Origin: Nitrococcus sp. | Lineage (GTDB): Bacteria; Pseudomonadota; Gammaproteobacteria; Nitrococcales; Nitrococcaceae | Reading direction: 5' to 3' | NCBI GenBank assembly: GCA_030452365.1 | Contig: JAKDMK010000200.1 | Coordinates: forward strand, 1-5,236 | Length of the DNA stretch: 5,236 nt | Shown: positions 1 through 5,236 of the stretch, piece by piece | How positions within the stretch are numbered: the stretch's first letter is position 1 | Layout of the letters: each line of letters begins with the position of its first letter | Notes under the pieces: model-generated | Told to the model about the DNA's origin: nothing | What the model saw: only the letters and a program-made list of their open reading frames with translations | The model's database searches: none | Made by a program: the position numbers and the translations under genes

Positions 1-1
1 C

Positions 2-1405
2 GATTTGGTATCCGCCGATCCCGACCGGGTGATTCAGCAAATCGAGGAAATCATCGGCCTAGATACCACCGACGTGCTCAGGATCAGCGCCAAGACCGGT
101 CAAGGGGTCGATGAGCTGTTAGAGGCTATTGTGCAACGGTTCCCAGCGCCTGTGGGTGATCCGAACGGGCCGCTCAAGGCGCTGATCATCGACTCTTGGT
201 TCAACAATTATCTGGGGGTTGTTTGCCTGGTTCGGGTGTTCGACGGCGCGCTGCAGCCGGGCGACAAGATTCGCGTCTTCTCCACCCGACGGGAGTTCAC
301 GGTGGATCAGGTCGGGATATTCACGCCGAAGCAGACCCCATGGGAGAGCCTTACCGCCGGCCGCGTGGGCTACGTGGTCGCGGGCATCAAAGACCTCGAC
401 GGGGCTCCAGTCGGCGACACGCTGACCCATGCGCACCGCAAAACCGCCGATCCGGTCCCGGGGTTCAAAGTGGTCAAGCCCCGCGTGTTCGCCGGGATTT
501 TCCCCGTGATTTCCGAGGACTATGAAGACTGCCGCGAAGCGCTGGCCAAGCTGCGCCTGAACGATTCCGCATTGCGCTACGAGCCGGAGACCTCCCAAGC
601 GTTGGGTTTTGGGTTTCGCTGCGGTTTCCTTGGCATGCTGCACATGGATATCGTCCAGGAGCGCCTCGAGCGCGAATACGGCCTGAATCTGATCACCACG
701 GCACCGACGGTAATCCATGAGGTGCTGACAGCACGCGGAGACGTATTGGAGGTGCACAATCCCGCTAACCTGCCGCCTCTAGGTGAGATCAGCGAGATTC
801 GCGAGCCGATTATCCGCGCGAGCATTCTGGTGCCGCAAGAGTATCTGGGCAATGTGATCAAGCTCTGCGAGGACAAGCGTGGCAGCCAAAAATCGCTGCA
901 ATACCTGGGTAACCAGATGGCACTGGAGTACGAAATGCCCATGAGCGAAGTGGTGCTCGATTTCTTTGATCGACTCAAATCGGCGAGCCGTGGATTCGCC
1001 TCATTCGACTACGAGTTTCGCCGCTTCCAGCCGGCGCCTCTGGTCAGGTTGGACATACTCGTCAATGCTGAGCCGGTCGATGCGCTCTCCGTTATCGTCC
1101 ACCGTGATTTGGCTCAGGTACGCGGCCGCGAGCTTGTCGAGCGGCTCAAAGGCATTATCCCCCGACAGATGTTTGAGGTGGCGATCCAGGCCGCCGCCGG
1201 CGGCCGCATAATCGCCCGCTCTACCATCAAGGCCCTGCGCAAGAACGTCACCGCCAAATGCTACGGCGGTGATATCACGCGCAAGAGAAAGCTATTGGAG
1301 AAACAGAAGGCGGGCAAACGGCGGATGAAGCAGGTGGGCAAGGTCGAGATCCCCCAGGATGCTTTTCTTGCCGTACTGCAGGTCGACCACGAAAGCAAAC
1401 ACTAA
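2..1405 (+). CDS. lepA: Elongation factor 4 (LepA), 3' part of gene
   Basis: C-terminal 467 residues of the ribosome-associated GTPase LepA/EF4, which in vitro back-translocates ribosomes and in vivo has been linked to initiation and 30S assembly. The frame is open from base 2 (GAT TTG, Asp-Leu), which lines up with the end of the G4 NKxDLP motif. About 130 N-terminal residues carrying G1-G4 therefore lie upstream, and no start is present here. Visible landmarks, numbered from base 2: G5 motif SAKTG at 29-33; domain II opening with [14 protein letters not shown] and GIFTPKQ; the EF4 signature [16 protein letters not shown] in domain III; the domain V region with [16 protein letters not shown] and IPRQMF; and the EF4-specific basic C-terminal domain with [19 protein letters not shown] near 413 and GKRRMKQVG. 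It ends at TAA 1403-1405. Length and motifs match E. coli LepA (599 aa) with no internal defect. lepB lies downstream, as is usual. Confidence 0.98.
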   Translation, partial: DLVSADPDRVIQQIEEIIGLDTTDVLRISAKTGQGVDELLEAIVQRFPAPVGDPNGPLKALIIDSWFNNYLGVVCLVRVFDGALQPGDKIRVFSTRREFTVDQVGIFTPKQTPWESLTAGRVGYVVAGIKDLDGAPVGDTLTHAHRKTADPVPGFKVVKPRVFAGIFPVISEDYEDCREALAKLRLNDSALRYEPETSQALGFGFRCGFLGMLHMDIVQERLEREYGLNLITTAPTVIHEVLTARGDVLEVHNPANLPPLGEISEIREPIIRASILVPQEYLGNVIKLCEDKRGSQKSLQYLGNQMALEYEMPMSEVVLDFFDRLKSASRGFASFDYEFRRFQPAPLVRLDILVNAEPVDALSVIVHRDLAQVRGRELVERLKGIIPRQMFEVAIQAAAGGRIIARSTIKALRKNVTAKCYGGDITRKRKLLEKQKAGKRRMKQVGKVEIPQDAFLAVLQVDHESKH

Positions 1406-1588
1406 CGAGACGGCGCCTCAAACCGACAAATTGTAACGCGGGCGAGCTGAGGGCGTGGGCTGCGCCGAGCACCGGTTGCGCGCCACCAACAAATCCGCGT
1501 CTTGCGCGAACAGGTGCAACTCGCCCCATGAAAAGCTGACTCATTCTGTTCAAGTTTGTTACTAAAGCATTGCTAGGGGGAACGGTTC
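1406..1588. other. lepA-lepB intergenic region (183 nt)
   Basis: Gene-free spacer. No open frame of useful size with a Shine-Dalgarno sequence exists on the + strand; the ATG at 1528 meets a stop after two more codons. No strong stem followed by a T run is seen after lepA, so read-through into lepB is likely. The last 60 bases are noticeably more AT-rich than the rest. They contain a weak sigma70-like pair, CTGACT (1536-1541) and TACTAA (1560-1565), spaced 18 nt with 4/6 and 3/6 consensus matches, which is too poor to call a promoter. The spacer ends in the lepB ribosome binding site. Confidence 0.6.
1575..1580 (+). promoter_or_regulatory. lepB ribosome binding site
   Basis: AGGGGG lies 8 nt upstream of ATG 1589. 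It fixes the lepB start and gives the gene independent initiation, which fits its distance from lepA. Confidence 0.7.
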
Positions 1589-2365
1589 ATGTATTTCGAT
1601 TTCGAGGCGTTGCTGGTCCTACTGACATTTCTCACAGGCGCGGTCTGGCTATGGGACCGGTGGGGGCGTCAACGCCAAGTCCAGCGCCGCGGTGATGGGG
1701 CCGTCAAGACCGGCGAGAAGGTGAGCTGGTGGGTTGATCTGGCCCGCTCGCTGTTCCCGGTTATCCTGGCCGTTTTGATCATCCGTTCCTTTATTGTCGA
1801 GCCATTCCGGATCCCATCGGGCTCGATGATTCCGACCTTGCTTCCTGGTGATTTTATTCTGGTGAACAAGTTCTCCTACGGCTTGCAACTGCCTGTGCTA
1901 CACACCCGGATATTTGGAACGGGGCAGCCGCAGCGGGGCGACGTGGCCGTATTCCGCTATCCCAAGGACCCCTCGCAGGATTACATCAAACGGATCGTGG
2001 GTTTGCCTGGAGACAGGATCCACTATGAGCAAAAAAAGCTTTACATTAACGGCGAGCCTGTGCCGCAGGAGCTGATCGGACGCTATCCGCCGGATCCGGC
2101 TGCGGTGGTGAAAATAGAGCATTTGGAAGACGCCGATCACGAGATCCTGTTGTACAGGAACGCTCTCTCCGGCAGCTTCACTTTCCGAGTGCCGCAGGGC
2201 GCCTACTTCGCCATGGGTGATAACCGGGATCGCAGCAGCGACAGCCGCTATTGGGGAGCGGTCCCCGCGCGCAACCTGGTAGGCGAGGCGTTTCTGATCT
2301 GGATGAGCTGGGACTGGCAGGACGATACGGTCAATTGGAGCCGGATCGGAAACGCTATCAATTAG
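1589..2365 (+). CDS. lepB: Signal peptidase I (leader peptidase)
   Basis: Inner-membrane serine/lysine-dyad protease (family S26) of 258 aa that removes signal peptides from Sec- and Tat-exported preproteins on the periplasmic side. Two hydrophobic segments, about residues 5-22 and 51-70, flank a short basic cytoplasmic loop (RWGRQRQVQRR). The catalytic Ser79 lies in box B, IPSGSMIPTLLPGD. The general-base Lys134 lies in box D, DYIKRIVGLPGD. Box E, GDNRDRSSDSRYWG, is at 210-223. These correspond to E. coli Ser90 and Lys145. The protein is shorter than E. coli LepB (324 aa) but close to other gammaproteobacterial forms. The start is ATG 1589 with AGGGGG 8 nt upstream, and the stop is TAG 2363-2365. 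An A AAA AAG heptamer sits in phase at 2032-2038 (see findings). The gene lies between lepA and the DUF4845 gene, its usual position. Confidence 0.98.
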   Translation: MYFDFEALLVLLTFLTGAVWLWDRWGRQRQVQRRGDGAVKTGEKVSWWVDLARSLFPVILAVLIIRSFIVEPFRIPSGSMIPTLLPGDFILVNKFSYGLQLPVLHTRIFGTGQPQRGDVAVFRYPKDPSQDYIKRIVGLPGDRIHYEQKKLYINGEPVPQELIGRYPPDPAAVVKIEHLEDADHEILLYRNALSGSFTFRVPQGAYFAMGDNRDRSSDSRYWGAVPARNLVGEAFLIWMSWDWQDDTVNWSRIGNAIN

Positions 2366-2434
2366 GGTTCTGGGGTCTGCTGACATGCGCCCACGGTGTC
2401 ACGGGTGAACGTCAACCGGCCGTAATCATATCAG

Positions 2435-2440
2435 GGAGGA
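2435..2440 (+). promoter_or_regulatory. Strong ribosome binding site of the DUF4845 gene
   Basis: GGAGGA, within AGGGAGGA, lies 6 nt upstream of ATG 2447. It is one of the best Shine-Dalgarno sequences in the window and decides the start of the small membrane-protein gene. The rest of the 81-nt gap after lepB (2366-2446) holds nothing recognisable. Confidence 0.75.
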
Positions 2441-2446
2441 TAACTT

Positions 2447-2818
2447 ATGAATCGGCTTGCTCATCAGGAGGGCATGACCCTCATCAGCTGGCTAGTGATC
2501 GTGATCGGCATCGGAGTGGCCGCTTTGGTGGCGATCCGTCTCGTTCCGATCTACATCGAGTCGTATACGGTCGGTTCGATACTGCAAACCATGGAAGGTG
2601 ATCCCGGGCTTAGGAAATCGACCCGGCAGGAGGTCCGGCAGACGTTCGGAAAACGCCTCGACATGAATAATATTGAACATGGAATAAGGAATAATCTCAA
2701 AATAAATAAAGTCTTGGGCGGGTTGCAGCTGATCGTTGACTATCAGGCGCGGGTGCATCTGCTAGGCAACCTGGATGCGGTAGCCAGCTTTCGTAAAGAG
2801 GCTATGATTCGGAACTAA
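2447..2818 (+). CDS. DUF4845 family small membrane protein, function unknown
   Basis: Protein of 123 aa. I recognise it as the DUF4845-type protein found between lepB and rnc in Pseudomonas and many other gammaproteobacteria. The function is not established. It has one N-terminal membrane segment, about residues 12-34 ([20 protein letters not shown]), followed by the [11 protein letters not shown] stretch typical of the family. A soluble domain of about 85 residues ends with the conserved-looking [18 protein letters not shown]. The short N-terminus MNRLAHQEG before MTLIS resembles a type IV prepilin leader, but position +5 is Ser rather than Glu. The topology is probably N-in with the C-terminal domain periplasmic (inference). 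A strong Shine-Dalgarno sequence precedes ATG 2447. The stop TAA at 2816-2818 is 2 nt before rnc, implying coupling. Codons at 2666-2710 are unusually AT-rich. The family assignment rests on gene position and remembered sequence similarity. Confidence 0.88.
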   Translation: MNRLAHQEGMTLISWLVIVIGIGVAALVAIRLVPIYIESYTVGSILQTMEGDPGLRKSTRQEVRQTFGKRLDMNNIEHGIRNNLKINKVLGGLQLIVDYQARVHLLGNLDAVASFRKEAMIRN

Positions 2819-2820
2819 CG

Positions 2821-3330
2821 GTGAAACTCGACCGTCTGCAGGAGATACTTGGCTATCATTTTTCGCAACCGGAATTGCTCTTACGTGCGTTAACGCATCG
2901 CAGCGCGTCCGGACCGAATAACGAACGCCTGGAATTCTTAGGTGACAGCATATTGAACTTCGTCGTCGCGGCCGAGCTCTTCGAGCGCCGTAAGCAGGCC
3001 AGAGAGGGCGAGCTGAGCCGGCTGCGAGCAAATTTGGTCAACCAAACCTCGCTCGCGGATATTGCGCGCGCGATCACGCTCGGCGATTCGCTGCGCCTCG
3101 GCGGCGGCGAGTTTAAGGCCGGCGGACAGCGCCGGGACTCCATCCTATCGGATACACTGGAGGCGATCGTCGGCGCCATCTATTTGGACGCCGGCATGGA
3201 TACCTGCCGGGAGGTCATTCGGCGCCTGTACGGCAATCGACTACGGGAGCTACCCAGCGTCCAAGAGTTAAAAGACCCGCAAGACTCGCTTACAGGAGCG
3301 TTTGCAATCGGCCGGCCTGCCGCTGCCTGA
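2821..3330 (+). CDS. rnc: Ribonuclease III, catalytic-domain fragment (frameshifted gene)
   Basis: Endonuclease domain of RNase III, which cuts double-stranded RNA in rRNA precursors, mRNAs and antisense duplexes. The signature [12 protein letters not shown] is at residues 34-45. Metal-binding residues are Glu38, Asp42, Asp111 and Glu114, matching E. coli Glu41, Asp45, Asp114 and Glu117; Glu64 is also kept. The start is GTG 2821, 2 nt after the DUF4845 stop, with only a weak Shine-Dalgarno sequence, so translational coupling is likely. The family match is continuous to Lys-Asp-Pro at residues 151-153. The frame then runs into 16 unrelated residues ([16 protein letters not shown]) and stops at TGA 3328-3330. 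The product is 169 aa against 226 in E. coli and lacks the dsRNA-binding domain, which continues in the +1 frame. With one base removed the gene runs 2821-3508 and encodes 228 aa. The catalytic half looks fully intact, so this is a very recent lesion or a sequence error. Confidence 0.93.
   Translation: MKLDRLQEILGYHFSQPELLLRALTHRSASGPNNERLEFLGDSILNFVVAAELFERRKQAREGELSRLRANLVNQTSLADIARAITLGDSLRLGGGEFKAGGQRRDSILSDTLEAIVGAIYLDAGMDTCREVIRRLYGNRLRELPSVQELKDPQDSLTGAFAIGRPAAA
3272..3330 (+). other. rnc: Frameshift interval in rnc (apparent +1 base near 3279-3280)
   Basis: The 0 frame reads AAA GAC CCG CAA GAC, while the family sequence (Lys-Asp-Pro-Lys-Thr-Arg-Leu-Gln-Glu) continues in the frame starting AAG at 3281. 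Dropping G3279 or C3280 restores Asp-Pro-Lys exactly. The +1 frame is open only from 3272 (TAA at 3269-3271) and the 0 frame stops at 3328-3330, so any switch must fall in this interval. The lesion lies in the linker between the catalytic and RNA-binding domains. Confidence 0.9.
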
Positions 3331-3508
3331 CTACCATGTGATCGAGATCGCCGGGCGCGCGCATGCTCAGACCTTCCGGGTCGAATGTCGGATTGCAGAG
3401 TTCGAGATGGTGACCAGCGGCACGGCCAATAGCCGCCGCCAGGCCGAACAAAAGGCCGCCGCGTCCATGTTGCAGCGGCTGGAGGCACAGATTGATTCAC
3501 ATGACTGA
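3302..3508 (+). CDS. rnc: RNase III dsRNA-binding-domain fragment (+1 frame of rnc)
   Basis: This is the C-terminal double-stranded-RNA-binding domain of RNase III, displaced into the +1 frame. The family match really begins at AAG 3281 ([18 protein letters not shown]). The first possible start codon in this frame is TTG 3302, giving 68 aa. dsRBD features are complete: the alpha1 helix LQERLQSAG, the [12 protein letters not shown] strand, the [12 protein letters not shown] loop-strand with the His contact, and the C-terminal helix motif [19 protein letters not shown] with its basic and Ala-rich face. The stop is TGA 3506-3508. An AGGAG at 3294-3298 sits 3 nt upstream of TTG 3302, which is closer than the usual spacing. 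Independent translation is therefore only a possibility; most likely this is simply the 3' part of one rnc gene. It overlaps the catalytic fragment by 29 nt. Confidence 0.85.
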   Translation: MQSAGLPLPDYHVIEIAGRAHAQTFRVECRIAEFEMVTSGTANSRRQAEQKAAASMLQRLEAQIDSHD

Positions 3509-3536
3509 GGCGCGCGCCATGGATAGCGCGCGCACG
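3507..3536 (+). promoter_or_regulatory. era initiation region: stop-overlapping SD and GC hairpin
   Basis: GAGG (3507-3510) overlaps the rnc stop TGA and lies 8 nt before ATG 3519. Perfect 8-bp arms GCGCGCGC at 3510-3517 and 3526-3533 enclose the 8-nt loop 3518-3525, which contains that ATG. Two upstream in-frame starts compete: TTG 3492, with GGAGG at 3481-3485 (6 nt spacing), and ATG 3501 (15 nt from the same GGAGG). The start is therefore not settled by the sequence alone. Confidence 0.5.
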
Positions 3537-4424
3537 CAAGTACGCAGCGGCTTCGTCGCGCTCATGGGCCGGCCGAATGTGGGCAAATCGACTTTGCTCA
3601 ACAGCCTTCTTGGGCAGAAGGTCACGATTGTTTCGCGCAAACCGCAGACGACCCGCCACCGCATATTGGGGATTCACACGATCCCCGGCGCACAGATCGT
3701 CTATGTGGATACACCCGGCCTGCACCGCGAGCAGAAAACGGCCATGAATCGCCTCCTCAACCGGGCAGCCACAGCGGCGCTCGCGGATGCGGACGTGGCG
3801 GTTTTTCTGGTGGATGCACTGCGTTGGACGCCAGAGGATGAGCTTGTTCTCGAGCGCTTGGCGGCGTTTACAAACCCCGTTATCCTGGCCCTCAACAAGG
3901 TCGACCGCCTGCGCGCCAAAGCGATGCTGCTGCCGCTGATCGAGCGGCTCTCAGGCAAGCGCGTTTTTGCCGCCGTGATTCCAGTATCGGCAACGCGCGG
4001 CATCAATCTGCCGGCCCTGGAGGCGGAGATCGTACAACGGCTACCCCGGTCCGCCGCCTATTTCCCGCCGCAGCAAATTACCGATCGCAGTGAGCGCTTC
4101 ATGGCCGCCGAGCTCATTCGCGAGCAACTGGTCAATACCCTGGGCCAGGAGCTGCCCTATGCGAGCACGGTATCGATTGAAGCCTTTGAGCAACAAGGCC
4201 GGCTGCGGCGTATTGCGGCGGTGATCTGGGTCGAGCGCAGCGGCCAGAAACCAATCGTAATCGGTCATAAGGGGCAGCGTCTCAAGCACATTGGGCAGCG
4301 CGCCCGATTGGAAATGCAGGCGCGATTTGAAGCCGTGGTTTACCTGCAATTGTGGGTCAAGGTTCGGCAAGGCTGGTCCGATGATGAACGCGCACTCGGC
4401 TCGCTCGGCTATGTCGAACCCTGA
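3519..4424 (+). CDS. era: GTPase Era, 16S rRNA-binding ribosome assembly factor
   Basis: Essential GTPase that binds the 3' end of 16S rRNA and acts in 30S maturation and cell-cycle control, often at the inner membrane. GTPase motifs, numbered from ATG 3519: G1 GRPNVGKST at 17-25; the Era effector region KPQTTRHRI at 41-49 (G2); G3 DTPG at 64-67; G4 NKVD at 126-129; G5 SAT at 157-159. The C-terminal type 2 KH domain has the linker ITDRSERFMAAELIRE and the RNA-binding GxKG loop VIGHKGQRLKHIG near 247-259. The protein ends in the typical WSDDERALGSLGYVEP. This start gives 301 aa, equal to E. coli Era, and has its own GAGG overlapping the rnc stop, the same arrangement as recO-pdxJ. Starts at 3501 (307 aa) or TTG 3492 (310 aa) remain possible. 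The gene is intact and follows rnc by 10 nt. Confidence 0.96.
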   Translation: MDSARTQVRSGFVALMGRPNVGKSTLLNSLLGQKVTIVSRKPQTTRHRILGIHTIPGAQIVYVDTPGLHREQKTAMNRLLNRAATAALADADVAVFLVDALRWTPEDELVLERLAAFTNPVILALNKVDRLRAKAMLLPLIERLSGKRVFAAVIPVSATRGINLPALEAEIVQRLPRSAAYFPPQQITDRSERFMAAELIREQLVNTLGQELPYASTVSIEAFEQQGRLRRIAAVIWVERSGQKPIVIGHKGQRLKHIGQRARLEMQARFEAVVYLQLWVKVRQGWSDDERALGSLGYVEP

Positions 4425-4430
4425 TCGGTC

Positions 4431-5174
4431 ATGCTAGCTAACCGCCGCGCGAGCCTCCTTGAGCCGGCCTATGTTCTGCACCGCCGCGCCTACCGGGAGA
4501 CCAGCGCCATAGCCGAGCTGCTCACCGCCGAGCATGGGCGGCTCGGAGTCGTCGTGCGTGGCGTGCGCTCCAAGCGCTCACCCTGGCAGGCTTTGCTGCA
4601 GCCCTTCACGCCACTGTCGGTATCCTGGCAGGCGCGTGGCGAGCTTGGCACGCTAACCGACGTGGAGTTGAGGGGCAGACCTACGTTGCCGACAGGACAG
4701 CGGCTGCTCTGCGGCTTCTACTTAAACGAGCTTCTGTTGCGTTTATTGCAGCGTGAGGATCCCTATCCGGAGCTATTTGAACGCTATGCTAGCGCTCTGG
4801 CGCTGCTCGCAGGCAGCGGCGCGGAGCAGCCACTGCTACGCTCCTTCGAGCGTGATCTGCTTGCGGCCATGGGCTACGGTTTATCGTTGAGCCACGACGC
4901 GAGTGGTGACCCTATTGAATCGCAGCGCTGGTATCGCTATGAAATCGAACTGGGGGCGATACCCGTGACACTGCCGCGGGGGCAGCTAGTAGTTCAAGGA
5001 GCAACATTGCACGCACTGGCGAGCGGCATTTTCCCGGATGCCACGGCCGAAGCCCAAGCCCGTCGACTCATGCGAGCGGCACTGCGGCCCCATGTTGGCG
5101 AGCGGCCGCTCAAGAGTCGGGAGCTCTATGCTCGGTACCTGCGGATGAAACCTGCAGCCAGCGCTGAAGGGTGA
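4431..5174 (+). CDS. recO: DNA repair protein RecO
   Basis: RecF-pathway mediator that anneals single strands and, with RecR, loads RecA onto SSB-coated gapped DNA. The protein is 247 aa (E. coli 242). The N-terminal OB-fold spans about residues 11-85, with PAYVLHRRAYRETSAI, VVRGVRSKRSPW, LLQPFTPLSVSW and GELGTLTDVE. The helical C-terminal domain has the family segments CGFYLNELLLRLLQRED, LRSFERDLLAAMGYGL, FPDATAEAQARRLMRAALRP and GERPLKSRELY. Only one cysteine is present (in LLCGFY), so the four-Cys zinc site of some bacterial RecO proteins is absent, as in enterobacterial RecO. ATG 4431 is 6 nt after the era stop with no clear Shine-Dalgarno sequence, suggesting initiation coupled to era translation. 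The stop TGA 5172-5174 forms part of the pdxJ ribosome binding site. Confidence 0.96.
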   Translation: MLANRRASLLEPAYVLHRRAYRETSAIAELLTAEHGRLGVVVRGVRSKRSPWQALLQPFTPLSVSWQARGELGTLTDVELRGRPTLPTGQRLLCGFYLNELLLRLLQREDPYPELFERYASALALLAGSGAEQPLLRSFERDLLAAMGYGLSLSHDASGDPIESQRWYRYEIELGAIPVTLPRGQLVVQGATLHALASGIFPDATAEAQARRLMRAALRPHVGERPLKSRELYARYLRMKPAASAEG

Positions 5175-5178
5175 GGGG
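5173..5178 (+). promoter_or_regulatory. pdxJ ribosome binding site overlapping recO stop
   Basis: GAGGGG shares its first two bases with the recO TGA and lies 5 nt before ATG 5184. It supports ATG 5184 over the in-frame GTG at 5178, which it overlaps, and suggests recO-pdxJ translational coupling. Confidence 0.65.
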
Positions 5179-5183
5179 TGATT

Positions 5184-5236
5184 ATGGAAACGACACGCCA
5201 GCCCGATGAGGTCCTTCTCGGGGTCAACATCGATCA
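5184..5236 (+). CDS. pdxJ: Pyridoxine 5'-phosphate synthase, 5' end of gene
   Basis: Only 17 codons and two further bases are in the window. The peptide METTRQPDEVLLGVNID matches the PdxJ N-terminus, where LLGVNIDH is the first strand of the TIM barrel (E. coli begins MAELLLGVNIDH). PdxJ makes pyridoxine 5'-phosphate from 1-deoxy-D-xylulose 5-phosphate and 3-amino-2-oxopropyl phosphate in the DXP-dependent vitamin B6 route, in the cytosol. The N-terminal extension before LLGVNID is some six residues longer than in E. coli. The position directly after recO is the standard gammaproteobacterial order and strongly supports the call despite the short stretch. Confidence 0.88.
   Translation, partial: METTRQPDEVLLGVNID

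Noticed and set aside
119..757. Long open frame on the minus strand across lepA, encoding 212 aa
   Set aside because: It lies antisense to well-conserved lepA coding sequence, has no recognisable domain, and is the kind of frame GC-rich coding DNA produces by chance.
1194..1203. Palindrome CCGCCGGCGG in lepA
   Set aside because: It falls within codons for the conserved Ala-Ala-Gly-Gly-Arg stretch of EF4. It is too short and too explained by coding to be a site.
1406..1420. Small imperfect palindrome (GAGACGGCGCCTC) right after the lepA stop as a terminator
   Set aside because: The stem has a mismatch, is only a few pairs long, leaves almost no loop and is not followed by a T run.
1536..1565. 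Sigma70-like promoter CTGACT - 18 nt - TACTAA before lepB
   Set aside because: Only 4/6 and 3/6 matches to consensus and no supporting element, so it is mentioned only in the spacer description.
1898..2386. Minus-strand open frame across lepB (162 aa)
   Set aside because: Antisense shadow of the conserved signal peptidase gene, with no protein family resemblance.
2251..2601. Plus-strand open frame bridging the lepB end and the DUF4845 start
   Set aside because: Out of frame with two supported genes, and its residues (Arg/Gly/Ser-rich) show no family match.
3271..3300. Programmed +1 frameshifting as the explanation for the rnc break
   Set aside because: GAC CCG CAA has no stop or hungry codon in the A site and is not a known +1 slippery sequence. 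RNase III is normally made from one continuous frame, so an indel is simpler.
3180..3725. Minus-strand open frame across the rnc/era junction (181 aa)
   Set aside because: Antisense to the conserved dsRBD and Era P-loop regions; composition-driven.

Overview
This window is a conserved housekeeping gene cluster of a GC-rich gammaproteobacterium, read entirely on the + strand: 'lepA (3' part) - lepB - DUF4845 gene - rnc - era - recO - pdxJ' (5' end only). Three things point to Gammaproteobacteria: the gene order, the DUF4845 membrane-protein gene between lepB and rnc (as in Pseudomonas and many other non-enteric gammaproteobacteria), and protein sequences that align closely with E. coli LepA, LepB, RNase III, Era and RecO from memory. 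Genus cannot be told from the sequence. There is no tRNA, rRNA, mobile element, CRISPR array or horizontally acquired block.

Layout. Bases 2-1405 hold the last 467 codons of lepA (EF4, ribosome-associated GTPase). A 183-base gap (1406-1588) follows, with no gene and no convincing promoter or terminator. lepB (1589-2365) encodes signal peptidase I with intact Ser/Lys catalytic residues. After an 81-base gap comes the small DUF4845 membrane protein (2447-2818). Then rnc, era, recO and pdxJ are packed tightly: gaps are 2 nt before rnc, 10 nt before era (with the chosen start), 6 nt before recO and 9 nt before pdxJ. This spacing implies cotranscription and translational coupling. The cluster joins protein export (LepB), ribosome assembly and function (LepA, Era, RNase III), recombinational repair (RecO) and vitamin B6 synthesis (PdxJ). 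The grouping is conserved but is not one pathway.

The one clear anomaly is rnc. The reading frame carries an apparent one-base insertion in the codons for the conserved Asp-Pro-Lys-Thr stretch (around 3279-3280). This separates an intact RNase III catalytic domain (2821-3330) from an intact double-stranded-RNA-binding domain in the +1 frame (to 3508). Removing one base restores a 228-residue protein, close to the 226 residues of E. coli RNase III. A sequencing or assembly error is the simplest explanation. A real recent mutation, or separate translation of the two domains, cannot be excluded from the sequence alone.

Lesser observations are a perfect 8-bp GC hairpin whose loop carries the preferred era start codon, a dnaX-type slippery heptamer in phase inside lepB, a prepilin-like N-terminus on the DUF4845 protein, and a short very AT-rich patch inside that gene. 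No previously undescribed multi-gene system is visible.
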